Assembly (NCBI RefSeq): GCF_014851395.1
Contig: NW_024040374.1
Span: 27,918,772 to 27,982,771 of the forward strand
Direction of reading: 5' to 3'
DNA from: Micropterus salmoides
Taxonomy: Eukaryota; Chordata; Actinopteri; Centrarchiformes; Centrarchidae
DNA length: 64,000 nucleotides
The position numbers and the translations under genes were made by a program. Below, in pieces: positions 45,801 through 58,655 of this stretch (its first letter is position 1; every line of letters begins with the position of its first letter). The notes beneath the pieces were generated by a model. The model ran no database searches and had not been told where the DNA came from. It saw only the letters and a list, made by a program, of their open reading frames with translations.

Positions 45801-47929
45801 AAAGCCAGTCACTCTCACCCTCCGAGACCTACATGTTAAAAAATTACATTCCAGCCCCTAAAATTTGCATCAAGATTAAAATAAATGAGCAATTTCCTGA
45901 CTAAAACATGTGGCTGGAGAGTATTAAACATGCATGAGAAATCCAAAAATGAAAGTCTGGCAAGTTGAACAATGTGACTGAGACACCCTCCATTCCCATC
46001 CCAGCCCCATAGGCAAACTGCATGGGGTCATTTCCAAGAGTTCCCCTTTGACCAGCCTTTCATATCACTTTATGACCTGTTTTGAAGTCGCTCCTTAGTG
46101 GTTCTGCTTTTTAGCCACAGAGACAACAGTGGACTCCTTCCGTAACTTTGGAACCCTTCGCTGCTCCAGAGACGTCCATAATATGTAACAGAACACAGAA
46201 GCAAACAGAATTTGCTTGTATATTGATATCCCAGCAGCAAAAATGGATGTTGGCTCAATGAAATTAGATTCAGTGAAGAATGCTGACAGATTCTTGTTCT
46301 GAGGCATGTGCAACTGTTGTCATTTCCACAAGGACTCATTGTGTAGTTGAATTTGTAATCCCTTTTGAAATGCAAAAATATGCTTTATATAGGATATGGT
46401 TGAATGCATCCAATTATGGCCTTTAATTTTGAAATGATTTGCTCTTGAAACATATTCCAGGCAAGTGTTCCTCACTAAAATTCTTGTTCTCTTTAATCTT
46501 GCACAGAGTATGGAATGAAGGGGAAACTACACAGAACCAAAATGGGCTTTCATAACTTAAGTGAAAATCACCCAGCCTCACACAAGTGTTAGGCTGATGG
46601 CCTTGCAGTAGTGTGTCATTAGCATTCATTATAGTCTTATAAGCCAGAGTAATTACAGGCCCAAGTGCAGGGAGGAATAGCAGTTTACACTGCTAGTAAT
46701 TTGATTTGCATCTACGCTAATAACTTCTTTTGTGTGTGTTTATGTGCCGTGTCAGAACACAAGTGCCATTTGGCTGCAGGCTGTATGAGGCAAAAAAAGC
46801 CTTTTAAATTCTAAGATTGAGTTGCCTTTGCTTTCAGCACTCGAAGCTCTCAATCTGCTAAAGCGTTCAGATTAGCGTGATCACAGAACAAGTGATACTG
46901 CGTATTTCTGAAAGTCGTTTTGATGGGTTTTGAAGGAAATGTGGGGCAGCAAAGGAACAGGAAAGCAGACGGGCAACTGAACGCTTCTCAAAGCCGTTTT
47001 TCTGTGCAACCTTCAAAATGTGTCTTTACTCCAATCATATACTGAGGTGAAATGGTATTTCAGATTCACATTTACACAAGTCTTGTGACCAGTTAAGAAC
47101 AACATCATGCATTAGATTATCTGATTAAAGTGTGACCCTGCACATTCATTTTCTTTACAAAGGTTGGGTATTTCTTTGTATCACAACTGCTTCCTTTATG
47201 AAGCTGTTAAAGGGAATTAACGCAAACGTCAATGTTGCCACAAGTTGCAGTGCTTGTATCCTGTTCTGCAAGTGCACCATCGAGCCCTGAGGGAACTAAT
47301 ACCTGTGGCGTCTGGGCAGTGTCTTGAAAAGAGCCAGGCTCCTTCTTCTGATGACTGACTGAGAATAGAGAAGCATTCCCCAAAGCTGATGAGGTCACAG
47401 GGTTAAGACTATGCTTTTGTTGCGGGACAATGACATCCTATTTACCTGGCGGGGTCCTGCTTTCTTCTCCATGCAACTGTGACCTCGGTGTGAAAACCAG
47501 ACCTTTGTCTCCCTGACAAATAGAGGCTCAACGTTCAGCTTCGCTTGGATACACCTCAGTGGCCCCTAGCTGCGAGGCCTGCAGGCTCCTCACAATGTTA
47601 GCCTCTGCTGAAGATCTACCTGGATTTCACATCAGGTTTGCAGGTTCTAGCAGTATACCCTGAACTCCATGTCTGCAATTATTATCTTAAATATATTTTT
47701 AACTGTTCTGGAAAGCCAGATACTACAGTCTACTATACGTATACTGGGAATATTCTGCTGTAATCAATACTTTAATATTGAATTGAATGGACCAGTTGAG
47801 TATGCGTAATGTAAAAGCTGTAGCTCATACAGAGAATTATCACCCAACTCCGCAGTTCCCCTCAACTCAATGGAGCTATGTAGCCTCTTTAAACCCAATG
47901 TTTGACCTCACTCTCACCACTCTCATTGC
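45801..47929. other. Non-coding stretch
   Basis: 45,800-45,850 may still be decayed LINE. Overlapping minus-strand frames at 46,070-46,375 have no domain. 46,640-46,900 has octamer-like and TAATTA cores. No firm feature can be named. Confidence 0.5.
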
Positions 47930-48240
47930 ATCATTTCCTGATGTAGCAGGACGCTGATTTTGGCGAAAAAGATCTGATTAACCCGCTTGGCGTTACCATC
48001 CCAGCACTAAACGTTAGCAACAAGCAGGTGAACACTAGCGTTTAGGCTAGCGGCTAGAGAGACAGATATTTCCCTCAGGAGTTGGAAGATTAAAAAACAC
48101 CTCCTAAAAGGAGAGGGAACACTGGACTTATATTCACCAAACAGCACAACTTAATGAATGGATGCATAAATAAGCAACAGTTTGGTATCAACTTCAGTAG
48201 GTGATAATATATCAAGGTTGTGTTTGCAGTTGTCAAAAAA
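47930..48240. repeat. Probable teleost interspersed repeat
   Basis: The block 'gagagacagatatttccctc' followed by 'aggagttgga' and 'aaaaggagaggga', with 'aacttaatgaatg', resembles a fish repeat I have seen many times. Short acgttagc/ctagcgg motifs point the same way. Borders and superfamily are not determined. Confidence 0.45.
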
Positions 48241-50739
48241 GATTTAGACACAATGAAATAACAAATGAACGTGATTTGGGGCCACTAGCTAACACCTCCT
48301 GTCACTTAAACCCACACTGACTGCTTGTGGGTCATAGGTGTGTGTTTGGATCAGTTAATTTATTATTTTTCCCTCCCTCCTTCAGATCTCACAATGCAAT
48401 TTCACACTGAGATATGAGACATTACAGAAGCCAAGTCCAAGACTTTTTACTCCAAGACTGATATTGCGCCTCTTTTTTGTCCTTTTCTTTTGGCAGCTCC
48501 TCAAATAATTTCAAGACAAACTTTATCATTATGTCCTATCCCAAATGAGTTCTTTAATAAAGCTTTCAGTCAATCTTTCGACTCAAAGTCTGAGAAATAC
48601 ATTTGAGTAATATTGGCTTGTTTACCGGCTGGTAGTGATTGAATCTCATGGCATTGTCCCAACTACTTTTTTATTCAAAGGAAACCGGGGGTGTTAGGTG
48701 CCAGTGCAATTGCCAGTAAGCCAGTGAGCTAACTTGTTAAATGTGGTGGGGCCATGACCATCAATTCAGCCACTCACTTTGCTTTTATGCTCTGCTAATC
48801 TATTGGCACTGTCAATGCTAAGATTTATGTTAATACAGAGAGGGAAGACAGCACTGTCCTGTTGAGGTAAAGCTGCTCACTCTCAGTGAGAGTTCAAGGC
48901 TTTTTAAAGAAAATAACAATGCTTCTACTTTCTGTTGTTTGATAAGCAAGTTTAAACCAAGAGCTGAGGTGGTTTCTAACCCTGGATGGTCATCTGAGGA
49001 CGCCAGTTATGAAAGCCACCTGATAGCTAGCCCCCGGAGCCGTTCCTCTTCCGTTTACCCGCTCTCCTAATCCGCCGCTAATGGTTAGCAATGGAGGCCC
49101 AGAGGAAGATTCAACCGTTGGTGTGTGGAAATCCCTGCTGGAGTGGGAGTGTCGCGCTTGAGGAAGTACTCAGCGAAGCGCGCCAGACACAGCGACGGGA
49201 CCCTCATGCCATGTGCACCAAAACGCTCAAGGTGACCCGGCAACACAAATTTACCAACCACACACTCACATACACACTCACACAAAGGAAATGGTGGAAC
49301 ACAAAGAGACACACTTTGATTGCGATCGCTGGCAGAAGCTGTGCTGTAAAGAAGGGATCTTCCTCTCTGAAAATGTCACATTGTTGAAGGTGAATTTAAT
49401 TTGTTGTGCCCTCTCAATTGTTGCAGTAGTTATGAGTTCTCATGTTCTCATTCTGAAACGAGGATAACCGAGACAAGAATCAACTCTGAGTGAGACTTGA
49501 CAATGAGACAGAGGCAGAACCCAAATGCCAGCAGAAACAAAAGGCCTGAAAGGATCAAACCTTCTGCAAACTGCTCCAGGTGTTTAGGGCAATTGTAGAG
49601 AAGTGGTTGCAGAGATGTGATATAGCACGATAGTACATAAACTGCTAATTAAATGTTTCAGGGCTGCAGTAGTGTAATTTCCTTCATCAGCTGATAAAGG
49701 ACTTAAAGGTTTGTTCTAACCGTCTCCCTTGCAGTGCTTTGGCCTCAGCTTTGTTGCGCTGATGGATGGTTTAATGCCATTATTTCACGGGGTAACTTTT
49801 CATACGGAATTATTGTCACACTCAAACACAAAGTGTGTAAGGAACCTGGCCGAGACCATGTTGTCTCACCTCATTGTTTTAGCCTCGGGGCCCAAGGTCA
49901 CGTTTAGATGCAATTTGTTAGCGTCTGCGTGAGTGTTGGAGGTCCGAACTTTGACCCTGCTTATGTCTGAGTAGGATGGTGGTATCAGTGCTGAACAATG
50001 GCAGGGTGACAGGACAGACTGATATGGTGTGGTCGAGGACATTGCTACAGGCCTTTGGGCTAACTGTCTTTTCAGTCACCCGTTGCTTTCCATTTTCATT
50101 TACTTGCATGGAATGAAAAATTCAAACAAAGCTATTGTTCACTTGTGCATTTCTTCATAATACATGACACATAATAAACTCTCTCTTTCAGCTTTCAGTT
50201 GATTTGCATGGCATCAACTTATGCGAGCTTAACTTAGACGTGTGTGCTCACAAAAATACCAATTTAGGATTTTATTCTTCGACAGCAAAGTATGTTTCAC
50301 ACTGTCCTCCTTAGACCAAAATGAATGTCAGAAGGGGGAAAAAAAGAGATGTGCTAATCTCAATGAAGAGAAGGGTAAAAAGAGGATTGATATTAATATC
50401 AAATCAGGGCATGTGTGGGAGAGGCAGCGTAGCGCGAAATGCTCAATCTAAACCACAGGGACGTCCGTTGAGGAAAGCACTAAATGTGGACTGACCTCCT
50501 TAACCCATCCACCAGGATCCTTTTTGCTGTAATAAATAATGGAGGATTGGTTGGGTCAAGCAAAGCACCACTGGGTGCCCCCTCCTCCCACACGAAGGGT
50601 CCGTTTGCTGATCATCCCCGAAGACACAATGCACAATGTGTCCCAGAAGCCTCAATCAATTATTGATGCTTGATGAGAGAGGAACCAAGACAATCTCTTA
50701 ACTTCTAACTTCTTGGTGATATGAAAGTGAGATTGAATG
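48241..50739. other. Non-coding stretch
   Basis: No gene is supported. 49,010-49,240 is CpG-richer than the neighbourhood and holds overlapping frames on both strands with no domain. It might be a decayed repeat. The remainder has no recognised family. Confidence 0.5.
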
Positions 50740-50880
50740 GTCCTAGAGTACACAGCACACCCTCCAGGTTAATTGTGGTTAAGCATCATTTGTGTGCACG
50801 CAGCATGATTGCTGCCCAGCACAGCTGAGATGAGACTGACCCCGAAATGGGCGCTTTGAAATTGGTTCTGCGCACAGATT
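50740..50880. promoter_or_regulatory. Candidate enhancer
   Basis: GGTTAATTGTGGTTAAGC, a CATTTGTG E-box-like core, GCATGATTGCTGCC, GAGATGAGACTGACCCC and GGGCGCTTTGAAATTGG lie together in a unique, GC-balanced block. It is 22 kb downstream of sox14. Motif content only. Confidence 0.3.
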
Positions 50881-51279
50881 TTGTCTGGAGTCCTATTAAA
50901 TTGTGAATTTATTTGAGCTCAATCTAGCAAGTGTGAATGCTGGCGCTTCAGCTTGCTTGCAAGTTTCCTGCTCCTTTTTTCCCCCTCCTCCTTCTCCAGC
51001 CACCGTGTTCACTACTTCATCCCAGAAACCAGTCGCTGCCTGATACAGACGCTGAACAAACATGTACAGATCAAAAACAACTCCCATGTAGTCTCACATT
51101 TCAGCCTAAATGCATGTAGTGTCCTAAACAGAGATTATCTGGGAAGCTGATCTTGATTGTCTTCCCCTTTTTGCTCCCAGGTGGCAGAGCGAGGTCCACA
51201 TGTTTGCACAGGCACAGCAGCAGTCCCTTGGGGGCAATGCTGCTGCAGCTAAACTCTCTGATGCTTCTGATTGCGCATC

Positions 51280-51283
<4 letters not shown>

Positions 51284-51316
<33 letters not shown>

Positions 51317-51322
51317 GTGTGT
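51284..51322. repeat. (TG)n microsatellite
   Basis: About nineteen TG units with one GCG interruption at about 51,311. Confidence 0.97.
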
Positions 51323-52666
51323 TTATCTATCTATGCATACAACACACGGACACATACACACACGCTGACGGTGCAATTGATAGACTATATCGCACCCTAT
51401 TATGCCACAAAAAGATTGAGATAGCACCTGGTTTGTACGATGCTAATCTCCTTCGTGGAAACAGTTTTACCTGAAACTCGTGATATAGTCAAACACGAGA
51501 GTTCTTAATATAATAGATATAATATTATGATAAAATAATGAACAATACAATTGCATTAGTGGCTTTGTGCTGTGAAAGCTGACTGATTTGCCATCACTTG
51601 GATCCATGACAGTTGTTTATTGATGCCTTGGGGCCAAACGACAAAATGATGAATAGAGAGGAAGTAATCAGAAGCACTCTTGAGATGCACCACAGATATG
51701 CTCTCTCCATGGGGTCTGCTACAGTGCCATATAACAATTAGACTGCCAGATGATTTTATTAATAGTATTATTCCCATTAAAATGTATCCTCAAGGAAAAA
51801 AATAATTTATGTTGACCTGAATTTAGCTGCTTTCTTCTTCTAATCAAATTTAAAATCTACATGTGCACTGCTGTGAAAACTGTGTAAAAATATATTTTTC
51901 CACTCAGCAAGTTGCTATTTATTCTATTTCCTATGTTTCCATCTTTTATTTTGACGTCTCATGCAGTTGTGGTTTATGTGGGGATATTGGTGCCCAAGGT
52001 TAAACACATTACATCTGCGTTCAGCCAGCAGTTTGCTCAGCTTTACACAATTAAAGAGAATTAAAGTCTGTTTTTTTCCCTAAACATAATTACAGGGTAT
52101 GAAATGAGTCATAGCCGAGCGTTAGAGACTCAACAATGGCGGAGGAAAAACTTGTTCATCCGATTGTGACTGCCAGAACATTGCCCTGTGGAGACAGGAA
52201 GGAAACAAACACACACACATGCAGAAAAAAAAATCTAAATTCATATCCTCATTCTTTTATCCTTTTATTTGAATACAGATGTGTTTGCTCCTGTGTTAGT
52301 CGCTCTTTTAAAAATGCTCGTCTTGACTTTTTTACAGTAAAGCTGTATTCACTGTTCAGGGGGTGCTGAATGCCAAAGATTCTGTCTCATTGTGACAAAG
52401 TGGCAGACTAACCCCCCCCGCCCAACTCCTTCTTTTCTCTGGTAAATAGAAACACAAGGACACAAAGTGTGAGGGGGGGAACAGCGAGAGGTTGCTCGCC
52501 CTGTGGGAGGATTTGCCCATGAAAATATTTTGCAATCAGGAATGAATCAAATAGATAATAAGTGTTTAAGAATCTGTGAACCCTATGGAGCGTGTTCCCT
52601 TCCCTTTTATCTGATGCAACTATCGGTTGTCTTGTCTTTATCAGCTTACAGTATGGGATGCCACAC

Positions 52667-52690
52667 AGCAGCAGCAGCAGCACCAGCAGG
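52667..52690. repeat. Short CAG repeat
   Basis: Imperfect CAG run (about five CAG units, a CAC interruption, then CAG). Confidence 0.85.
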
Positions 52691-52723
52691 AGCACATGTG
52701 GGAGGAGAAAATGCTTGGCTGCA

Positions 52724-52737
52724 GTGCCCTCTCGTGG
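52724..52737 (-). promoter_or_regulatory. CTCF-like site
   Basis: GTGCCCTCTCGTGG is, on the minus strand, CCACGAGAGGGCAC, which matches 13 of 14 positions of CCASYAGRKGGCRS. It is preceded by GCA as in many strong sites (GCAGTGCCCTC). Its orientation is opposite to the weaker site at 27,196, so the pair is convergent around sox14. Binding is not known. Confidence 0.45.
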
Positions 52738-52989
52738 CGGCTGGTGGTATTTGTCTTGAAACTTGTGAGAAGTCCTCAAAGAGAGTTAGCTCCAAAGAGT
52801 CTTGCCATGCCTGAAGTTGTGCTCCCTCAGAAGACTGATAAAAAAAATGTCATTATATCTGCTTTCGTGCTCTGCTAAGACACTTACACATATATTTAAA
52901 GAATAGCCTTCACTTTTGGTCATCTCTTTTGGAATATATTTACAGGGATAGACTGTGAGGCTAAGCTGGGAGGTAGCAGCAGAACTACC
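52738..52989. other. Non-coding spacer
   Basis: Nothing recognisable. Confidence 0.5.
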
Positions 52990-53245
52990 AAGAGACCAAG
53001 TGTTCCGGTCAAGTTTAAAGTGTTGAAGTCACTCTCTCAGAGCCAAAGCCTCGGGCCTTGTTTGGATTCTTTTGTCCACCGCCTGCCCAAATGAGCCTCT
53101 CCCCCTGCTATGGGGATGAGAAGACAGGAGATAGGATTATGCGATGACTTGTGTTCGCCGATGATGAACAAGCCCTCGTTAGCGAGCACTTTAATGTGTG
53201 GACAGATAGCGCGCTCATTAGCTCTAGTAATGACCACTTCACAGT
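52990..53245. promoter_or_regulatory. Candidate enhancer
   Basis: A unique block with CCTTGTTTGGATTCTTTTG (FOX- and SOX-like cores), GCCCAAATGAGCC, GGATTATGCGATGAC (a K50-type GGATTA), CTCGTTAGCGAGC (a 13-base near-palindrome) and CTCATTAGCTCTAGTAATGACC (homeodomain). Overlapping open frames on both strands at 53,108-53,436 reflect the GC-balanced composition and show no domain. Confidence 0.35.
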
Positions 53246-56200
53246 GTACTGCTGCTCTAATTGCATGTTTTGTTCTCTCTGAGGCTCCGGCGCTGCAGAG
53301 TGGAAGACATCTCTCTCCTTCCCTTCCAAGAACTGGCCGCTATCGTCCTCTAACTTGCTGTCTTTTCTCTTCCTCTGCCTCAGCCATCTATCACAGTTTG
53401 GGGACGCAGCATATTTGGGGTCTGAATGAGGCATAGCCGATTAGAAGCGCCGAAAAATCATGTCGCTTAAATGGAACAGATGAGACTGGGTGAAAACCCT
53501 GGTATTGTCCCTGTAGCTAGGGCAACAGAGGTTCCAACTCAATTGTACTTCTGTCGATTAATTCAGTTATACAGCAGTAATAATTTTTGAAGATATTGAA
53601 CTATAAGATGGAGGACTAGAAATATGAAAAACTTAAGATCTCACCTTTTGATGCAGAAAAAAAGTATGAGTAGCTTAAAGCATCAAAAGCCCCTAATCAC
53701 CACATATTTTCTGAACATAAAAGGCTCTCTCCTTTCCCCACTTTATTTCCTGTGCTGTAGTGATATGTCATGTCAATCGTTATATTATGCACACGTGCTG
53801 TCTTTTTTATTGTGAATTCCAGATCGGGTGGGACATTTGATATGGAAGCTCAGAGGATTCTGATGCCCTTCTATTTTCCTTGATTTCGTTACCAGTGGGA
53901 CATTTTTGCCTCCATATTCTTTCATGTCCCTCCCTTCTCTGAAAGTAAGTTGTTTATTCTCCACGATGACTATCTACGGCTCAAAAAATATCTTCTGAAA
54001 AGACTTCTGAGCAAATCTGTCCAGGCTTGGTCCCTTTTTAAATCTAAAGCTTGGGTAGAAGCCTACAATGGCTTAGAGTCCTTGGAGGAGGCAGCTTTCT
54101 TTTACTCTCTTTCTCCATTCCCAGTCATCTTTGTGATACTTGTGAACACACAGCTTTATGACAAGGAGCTAACTTAAATCAATTTAAAACAGCTTTTGAA
54201 ATGCCTTTCGATATGCCATTGTGTTTACTTGAAAAAGAATGAAAAGAAAATCTGAATTGTAACATCTGTCATATTGGGTGCCCCCCTCCCGTGCAGCTTT
54301 CGTCACACACACAATGAAGTATTGATCGATTCAAGTCCATTTAGGTTTTGAAATAAATATAAAAAAAACGTATAATCTATCCGGGCTAGAAAGCACAGAA
54401 AGCAGGGAGAAAGAATCGGGGGGCCTGCAGGCAAACAAACGCATTAAAAACATCCAGAGCACAGAGGCAGCCAAGCTATGCTAAGCCAGCAGGATGATTC
54501 ATTTAAGCACATCTCTCGTCTCTGTAAGCGACACAGTCATTGTCGCTCAGCTGTGTACACTGCAGTGAACAGCAGCTTTAAGTGGAAAAGAACTGCAGTG
54601 GTCATTCTTTGGAACAACAGTAAAAACTATCAAAGTTTGCTGAATAAAGAGCTGCTCGCTCAGTCCATCTGGTTACTGTATTTCAGACACGTTCCCCCCC
54701 GAGGGGATCAAGTGCCTCTTGAAATCATAGGAGGTAGACTACTGACCACGAAAAAGACCCTAGCCTCATGTTCCACATTGTATCTCACAGACCATCAGCC
54801 CCGCGCACAATGCAACTCAAGACCCTCCAAGTGACATCTTAGTACGAACAGAGCGGGAGAATTGCGCTGAAATACCTCTTTGCAGAAGCCAACCTGAGCT
54901 ACAAGCAAATCCTTTTAATCCAGTACAGTATACTTAAGGACTGACCATTGGTAAACCCTAGAGAAGAGAGAAGTATTAATAAGCTGTCACAAGGCTTACT
55001 CATTCTATGATTTCCACAGACACTTAACTGCCATGGTGAGAGGCAGGGGAGGGCTCGGGGATGAGTGCTCACCCCTGATCTTTACCCCTCTTAAAGCAGT
55101 AGGGAAAATGGAGGCAGGCAGGGGATTATGGAGTGCAGTAATTGTGGAGAGGTGTTGGAGTCAGGATGCAGCGTTTCTGCTGGATTAAGACAAGAAGACA
55201 GGCTAATCTTGGATTGGGAGAGGAGACACAAGGGTCGGAGTTGTTCTGGAGCCCTGAGGCCGTTTGGAAAGCTTAAGTGGCAAAAAAAGGGCTGCTTATC
55301 CATACCTCTCTTGTGCTGCAAGACGGCCCTCTTCAAATTCATCTTTTAGCATGTGAAATGCTTCCATATGTTGTCATTAAGTATGATAGTAGCAGAAGTC
55401 AAATTTTCTGTGCAAGGATGAGATTTTGGAGAATGGTCACTTTCGTTTCTGCATTTTCTGCTACTGCTGACATTCAGCAGCCCTTGATGCTTAATAGCAA
55501 TAATAATAATGATGGAAAACGCTAGCAAATTGCATTTTTGCCTACGTTATTCCCCCCCAATGCCTTCCTCTCGATGCCTTTGTGCTGGCACAGTCCCCGG
55601 TGCTTCCTCACTCCAGTTTGTTGTTGTGCTTCCATTGTCTCCCTGAGGGGAGGTGACCCCGTGTCTGTTGGTTGTATCAGCAGCCCTGCATTGTACTCAG
55701 GGGGGGATTTAGACTCTCAAAGCATCTTCCCGCTGCAGCTTTCCCAGCAAACACCCAAAGTGGTATCTCGCCTTTTCTCTCGCTCAGACATTAATCTTGC
55801 TCTACCCTTCTACATCAAAAATGCTTGTATTGTCAGGGAGCGCTAATGTTTGCCTCCTATTCACTATATATACACATATATGTATTTTTGTGTCTGAGGG
55901 AATCAGTCGAATGCATTGTTCCCAAATCATTGTAATATCTATTTAGAGTGGCAACAGCACTGGCTGCCGATGCTCAGTATTCATGGAGCATAAACCAGCC
56001 TTAAGACTTAGAAAAGCTGAAAGGGCTTATCCCTATATTCTTAAACTCCCCTCTTTTATGTTGGTCTTAGGCATTAAGGATAGGATTGTGAATAGCAATT
56101 GTTCAACTGCTGCACTGAGAGTGAGTGTGTATACGTGGGTGGGGGTGTTTTATTCCCTGGCAAAATCCATTCCTTTTCTCCCAATTTTTTTGAACTGTAA

Positions 56201-57079
56201 ATATTAACTGTGTTCTTAACTCTTAACGGTGTATGGGACAGAGTAATGTGCTTTTAAGGATATATTATGTGAAAGATTTTCCACTGCATACACTGCTGCT
56301 TGAAATAAGAAAAGGCTATTTTATGGAGCCTGAAAACAAATTTGCTACGGCAGAGGAAGAAGAAAAAGAAAAAAATAGATAGAACTTTGCAGTATCAAGT
56401 CGTCAGCAAACAATGAAGGAGAGATCTCAAGGGGGCTGGGCGAATTTTAAAAAAAAATGATTGCATCCCGCATTTATTTATTTATTTTTCTTTCTCTTTT
56501 TTGTTCCGTCACAATGTTTCAAATCCGTGCTTGGTCTTTCTTCAGAAAGTGTGTAGTGCTAATGCATTTCAAAAGCCCTTTTTCAAAGTACAATAGAATA
56601 TCGCCATAGAAGTTTAGTGGTTCCGCTAAAGAAAGTGGCTCAGTCATTGAGAGCTGTACTCCATTGTGCCAGAGCCTAAGACATTCTCGCTGAAAAGTCG
56701 CAATCATTTTTCAGTTTTCATAGCTGCAGCTGGAGTTAAAAGGTCGCCGAAAAGCTTACATATTTCTGTGTTGCCTTATAACCTGTTATAATTATTACCG
56801 TTGTGAATTTAGTTGTGTGGGGCATTACTGTGCAGCTGAATAAGAATACGAAGCACAGATTTCAAGTTAAGTTCTGCACAAGGCTGAATCAGTGTACTGG
56901 AGGTTGGGTTATTTTTTAGAGACTCATTATTTGGCTTAATCTATGTTAACATAGCCTTTATAAAAATATATGTCATTTAGGTGTAATAGAAGGATTGAGG
57001 AAACCATTACATGTACTGTAAAATGCAGTCAACTGTGTATAATCAAAGTAGAGAGTGGCACTTGGGGGATTGTGACAGC
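53246..57079. other. Non-coding stretch
   Basis: No gene is supported. Frames of 102-118 codons at 54,478-54,834 and 55,538-55,846 lack recognisable domains. A small hairpin (AGCGACA/TGTCGCT arms) lies at 54,527-54,547. A short AAT run lies at 55,498-55,509. 56,340-56,380 is a GA/A-rich tract. Confidence 0.5.
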
Positions 57080-57235
57080 TGCAGCCACTCCTGTTGATAT
57101 CAAATAAGACCTTCTGAAACCTTAAGGATGAGTTAGCATGAAACAAATTGCTCCTAATTGTCAGGAGGATAAATTGTGACTGTGAGCGTTTGTAATTCTG
57201 TCAGCTACCATTCCCCCCCCCATCTTCATTCATCT
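57080..57235. promoter_or_regulatory. Candidate enhancer
   Basis: GTTGATATCAAAT, GAGTTAGCATGAAACAAATTG, CTCCTAATTGTCAGG and GATAAATTGTGACTG lie within a unique stretch. SOX-type ATTGT cores occur twice beside homeodomain AATTG. Inference only. Confidence 0.35.
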
Positions 57236-57634
57236 GGGTCCAAGCTCTTTAATTGAGAGGGTCTGGACTGGCTGAGTGAATTGGTAATAGAAATAAGGAC
57301 CCAGTGTGGATATTTTAATCAGCATTGACTTCTGTACCGGGGCAGAAATGAGCCAGCGCACCATGGAGCGGCAGGCCATCCATCTCCAGAGCCTCTGGTA
57401 GAGATGGAGGAGTGGCTTCTCCATTGGATCTGACAGTCACTTAGGGGTGCTAATGGCTCAGCACTCGCTACTGATGGTTATTGGGATTTATGCTCCCCAT
57501 CAAAAACAATAAAGTTACCTCTGTGATGCAGCACAGGCAGCATTCAGAGAGATCCTCATTGTAAGACGCGAGAGGTTACTGTTGTGCTAATTCTTCACAG
57601 TGCTGTAATGTGACTACATCAAGTTCTGGACTTA

Positions 57635-58280
57635 AATATACTTTTGAGGTACTTTACCTAAGTATTTCCATTTTGTGCTGTTTATACTTGTACTCCCCTA
57701 CATTTTTTTCTGATTTAAAAAACTTTTATTTAACAGCTACATTTTTTCATTTGAGATGAAAAAATGATGATCATTTACACACAAAACATGTAGTCATTTC
57801 AAGTAGGCTGGTTAAAATAATCCATCAGTAATAATATTCTTGTAATGTATGATAATATAACTCTTAAAGAGGCCATTCTGACTTTTACTTTGAGTTTTTT
57901 TACTTAGTTTGACATTTTCAGAAATACACTTATTTGCTTTCCACTCTGTAAATCTGTATGCAAAATTAAAGAGGCGGTTAGCTTAGCTTAACATAAACAC
58001 AGTGACCAGCTAGAATGGCTCTGTCAAAAAAAAAGAAGGAAAAAAAGCTAATGTGTCCAAGCTGTAGCTTCACATTTAATGGACTGACATTAAATCAATC
58101 TTAAATAATATTATCAATCTTTTCACCAACTTTTTAGTTAGTATATTTCCAAAATTGAAATTAAAAAGTAAAACTATATTTCCAAAATAACATTATTGTT
58201 TAAAGTATGTTTTTGAAAGAAGGACTTTTGTATTGCTGCTTTTACTCAAGTATAGGTTCTGAGCACTTCTTCCACCACTG
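57635..58280 (+). mobile_element. Teleost repeat ending in CTTCTTCCACCACTG, carrying a nested element
   Basis: The left part has 'ttatacttgtactcccctac' and the related 'aacagctacattttttcatt' stretch, then 'aagaggccattctgactttt'. The right end, 'gttctgagcacttcttccac' plus CACTG, finishes at 58,280. These are the landmarks of the same family as the copy at 11,595-11,782. A different repeat interrupts it at about 57,908-58,070. No coding capacity. Confidence 0.7.
57908..58070 (+). mobile_element. Foldback-type repeat arm nested in another repeat
   Basis: 'ttgacattttcagaaataca', 'cacttatttgctttcc', then 'ggcggttagcttagcttaac' and 'gctagaatggctctgtc' follow the same order as the left arm of the foldback element at 3,097-3,330. 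The inverted right arm is not clearly present, so this is a decayed or half copy. It sits inside the repeat at 57,635-58,280 and is therefore younger than its host. Confidence 0.6.
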
Positions 58281-58489
58281 TTGCTTGCTCAGTTTTGGTT
58301 TAGTGGTGCTGATGACGGGATGTGTAATGCTAATCATTCACGCCATGTCAGAAACATTATTACACGACATCTGAAGCTTTTGTCCATATAAAAACACATA
58401 CTCTAGTAGTTCGTAAATAGACTGACAAGACTGTGTGAAATTGGGCAACAGGGAACAGATCAGAATGGATGTCTATTTATTTAGCTGCG
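58281..58489. other. Non-coding spacer
   Basis: Nothing recognisable. Confidence 0.5.
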
Positions 58490-58655
58490 GGATATTTGGC
58501 GTGGCCCGCACATGCTAACTTCTACATATTGTAATTTGTCCTTGTCATGTTTATCATTAATCTTTGGCCCTGGTTTGCTTGAGACATGGTGATTTGTTGA
58601 GATGTCCCCTGGGAGACCTAAAAACATTCTCCAATATGATAATGGCATTATGCCT
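58490..58655. promoter_or_regulatory. Candidate enhancer
   Basis: A unique, balanced block with ATTGTAATTTGTCCTTGTC (SOX-like ATTGT and TTTGTCC), TTATCATTAATCTTTGG (homeodomain ATTAATC plus CTTTGG), and TGGTGATTTGTTGAG. Inference only. Confidence 0.3.

Larger units (their letters stand above)
50881..52720. other. Non-coding stretch with a GT microsatellite
   Basis: Apart from the microsatellite at 51,284-51,322, no gene or repeat family is supported. Frames reading through the microsatellite are artefacts of low complexity. Confidence 0.55.

Noticed and set aside
51200..51474. Cysteine/valine-rich frames in three phases
   Set aside because: They are the translation of the TG microsatellite.
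52408..52779. 123-codon minus-strand frame
   Set aside because: It runs through a CAG repeat and a C-rich tract that create open frame by composition.
54478..54834. 118-codon plus-strand frame starting with ATG
   Set aside because: No domain and no neighbouring exons recognised. Treated as chance.
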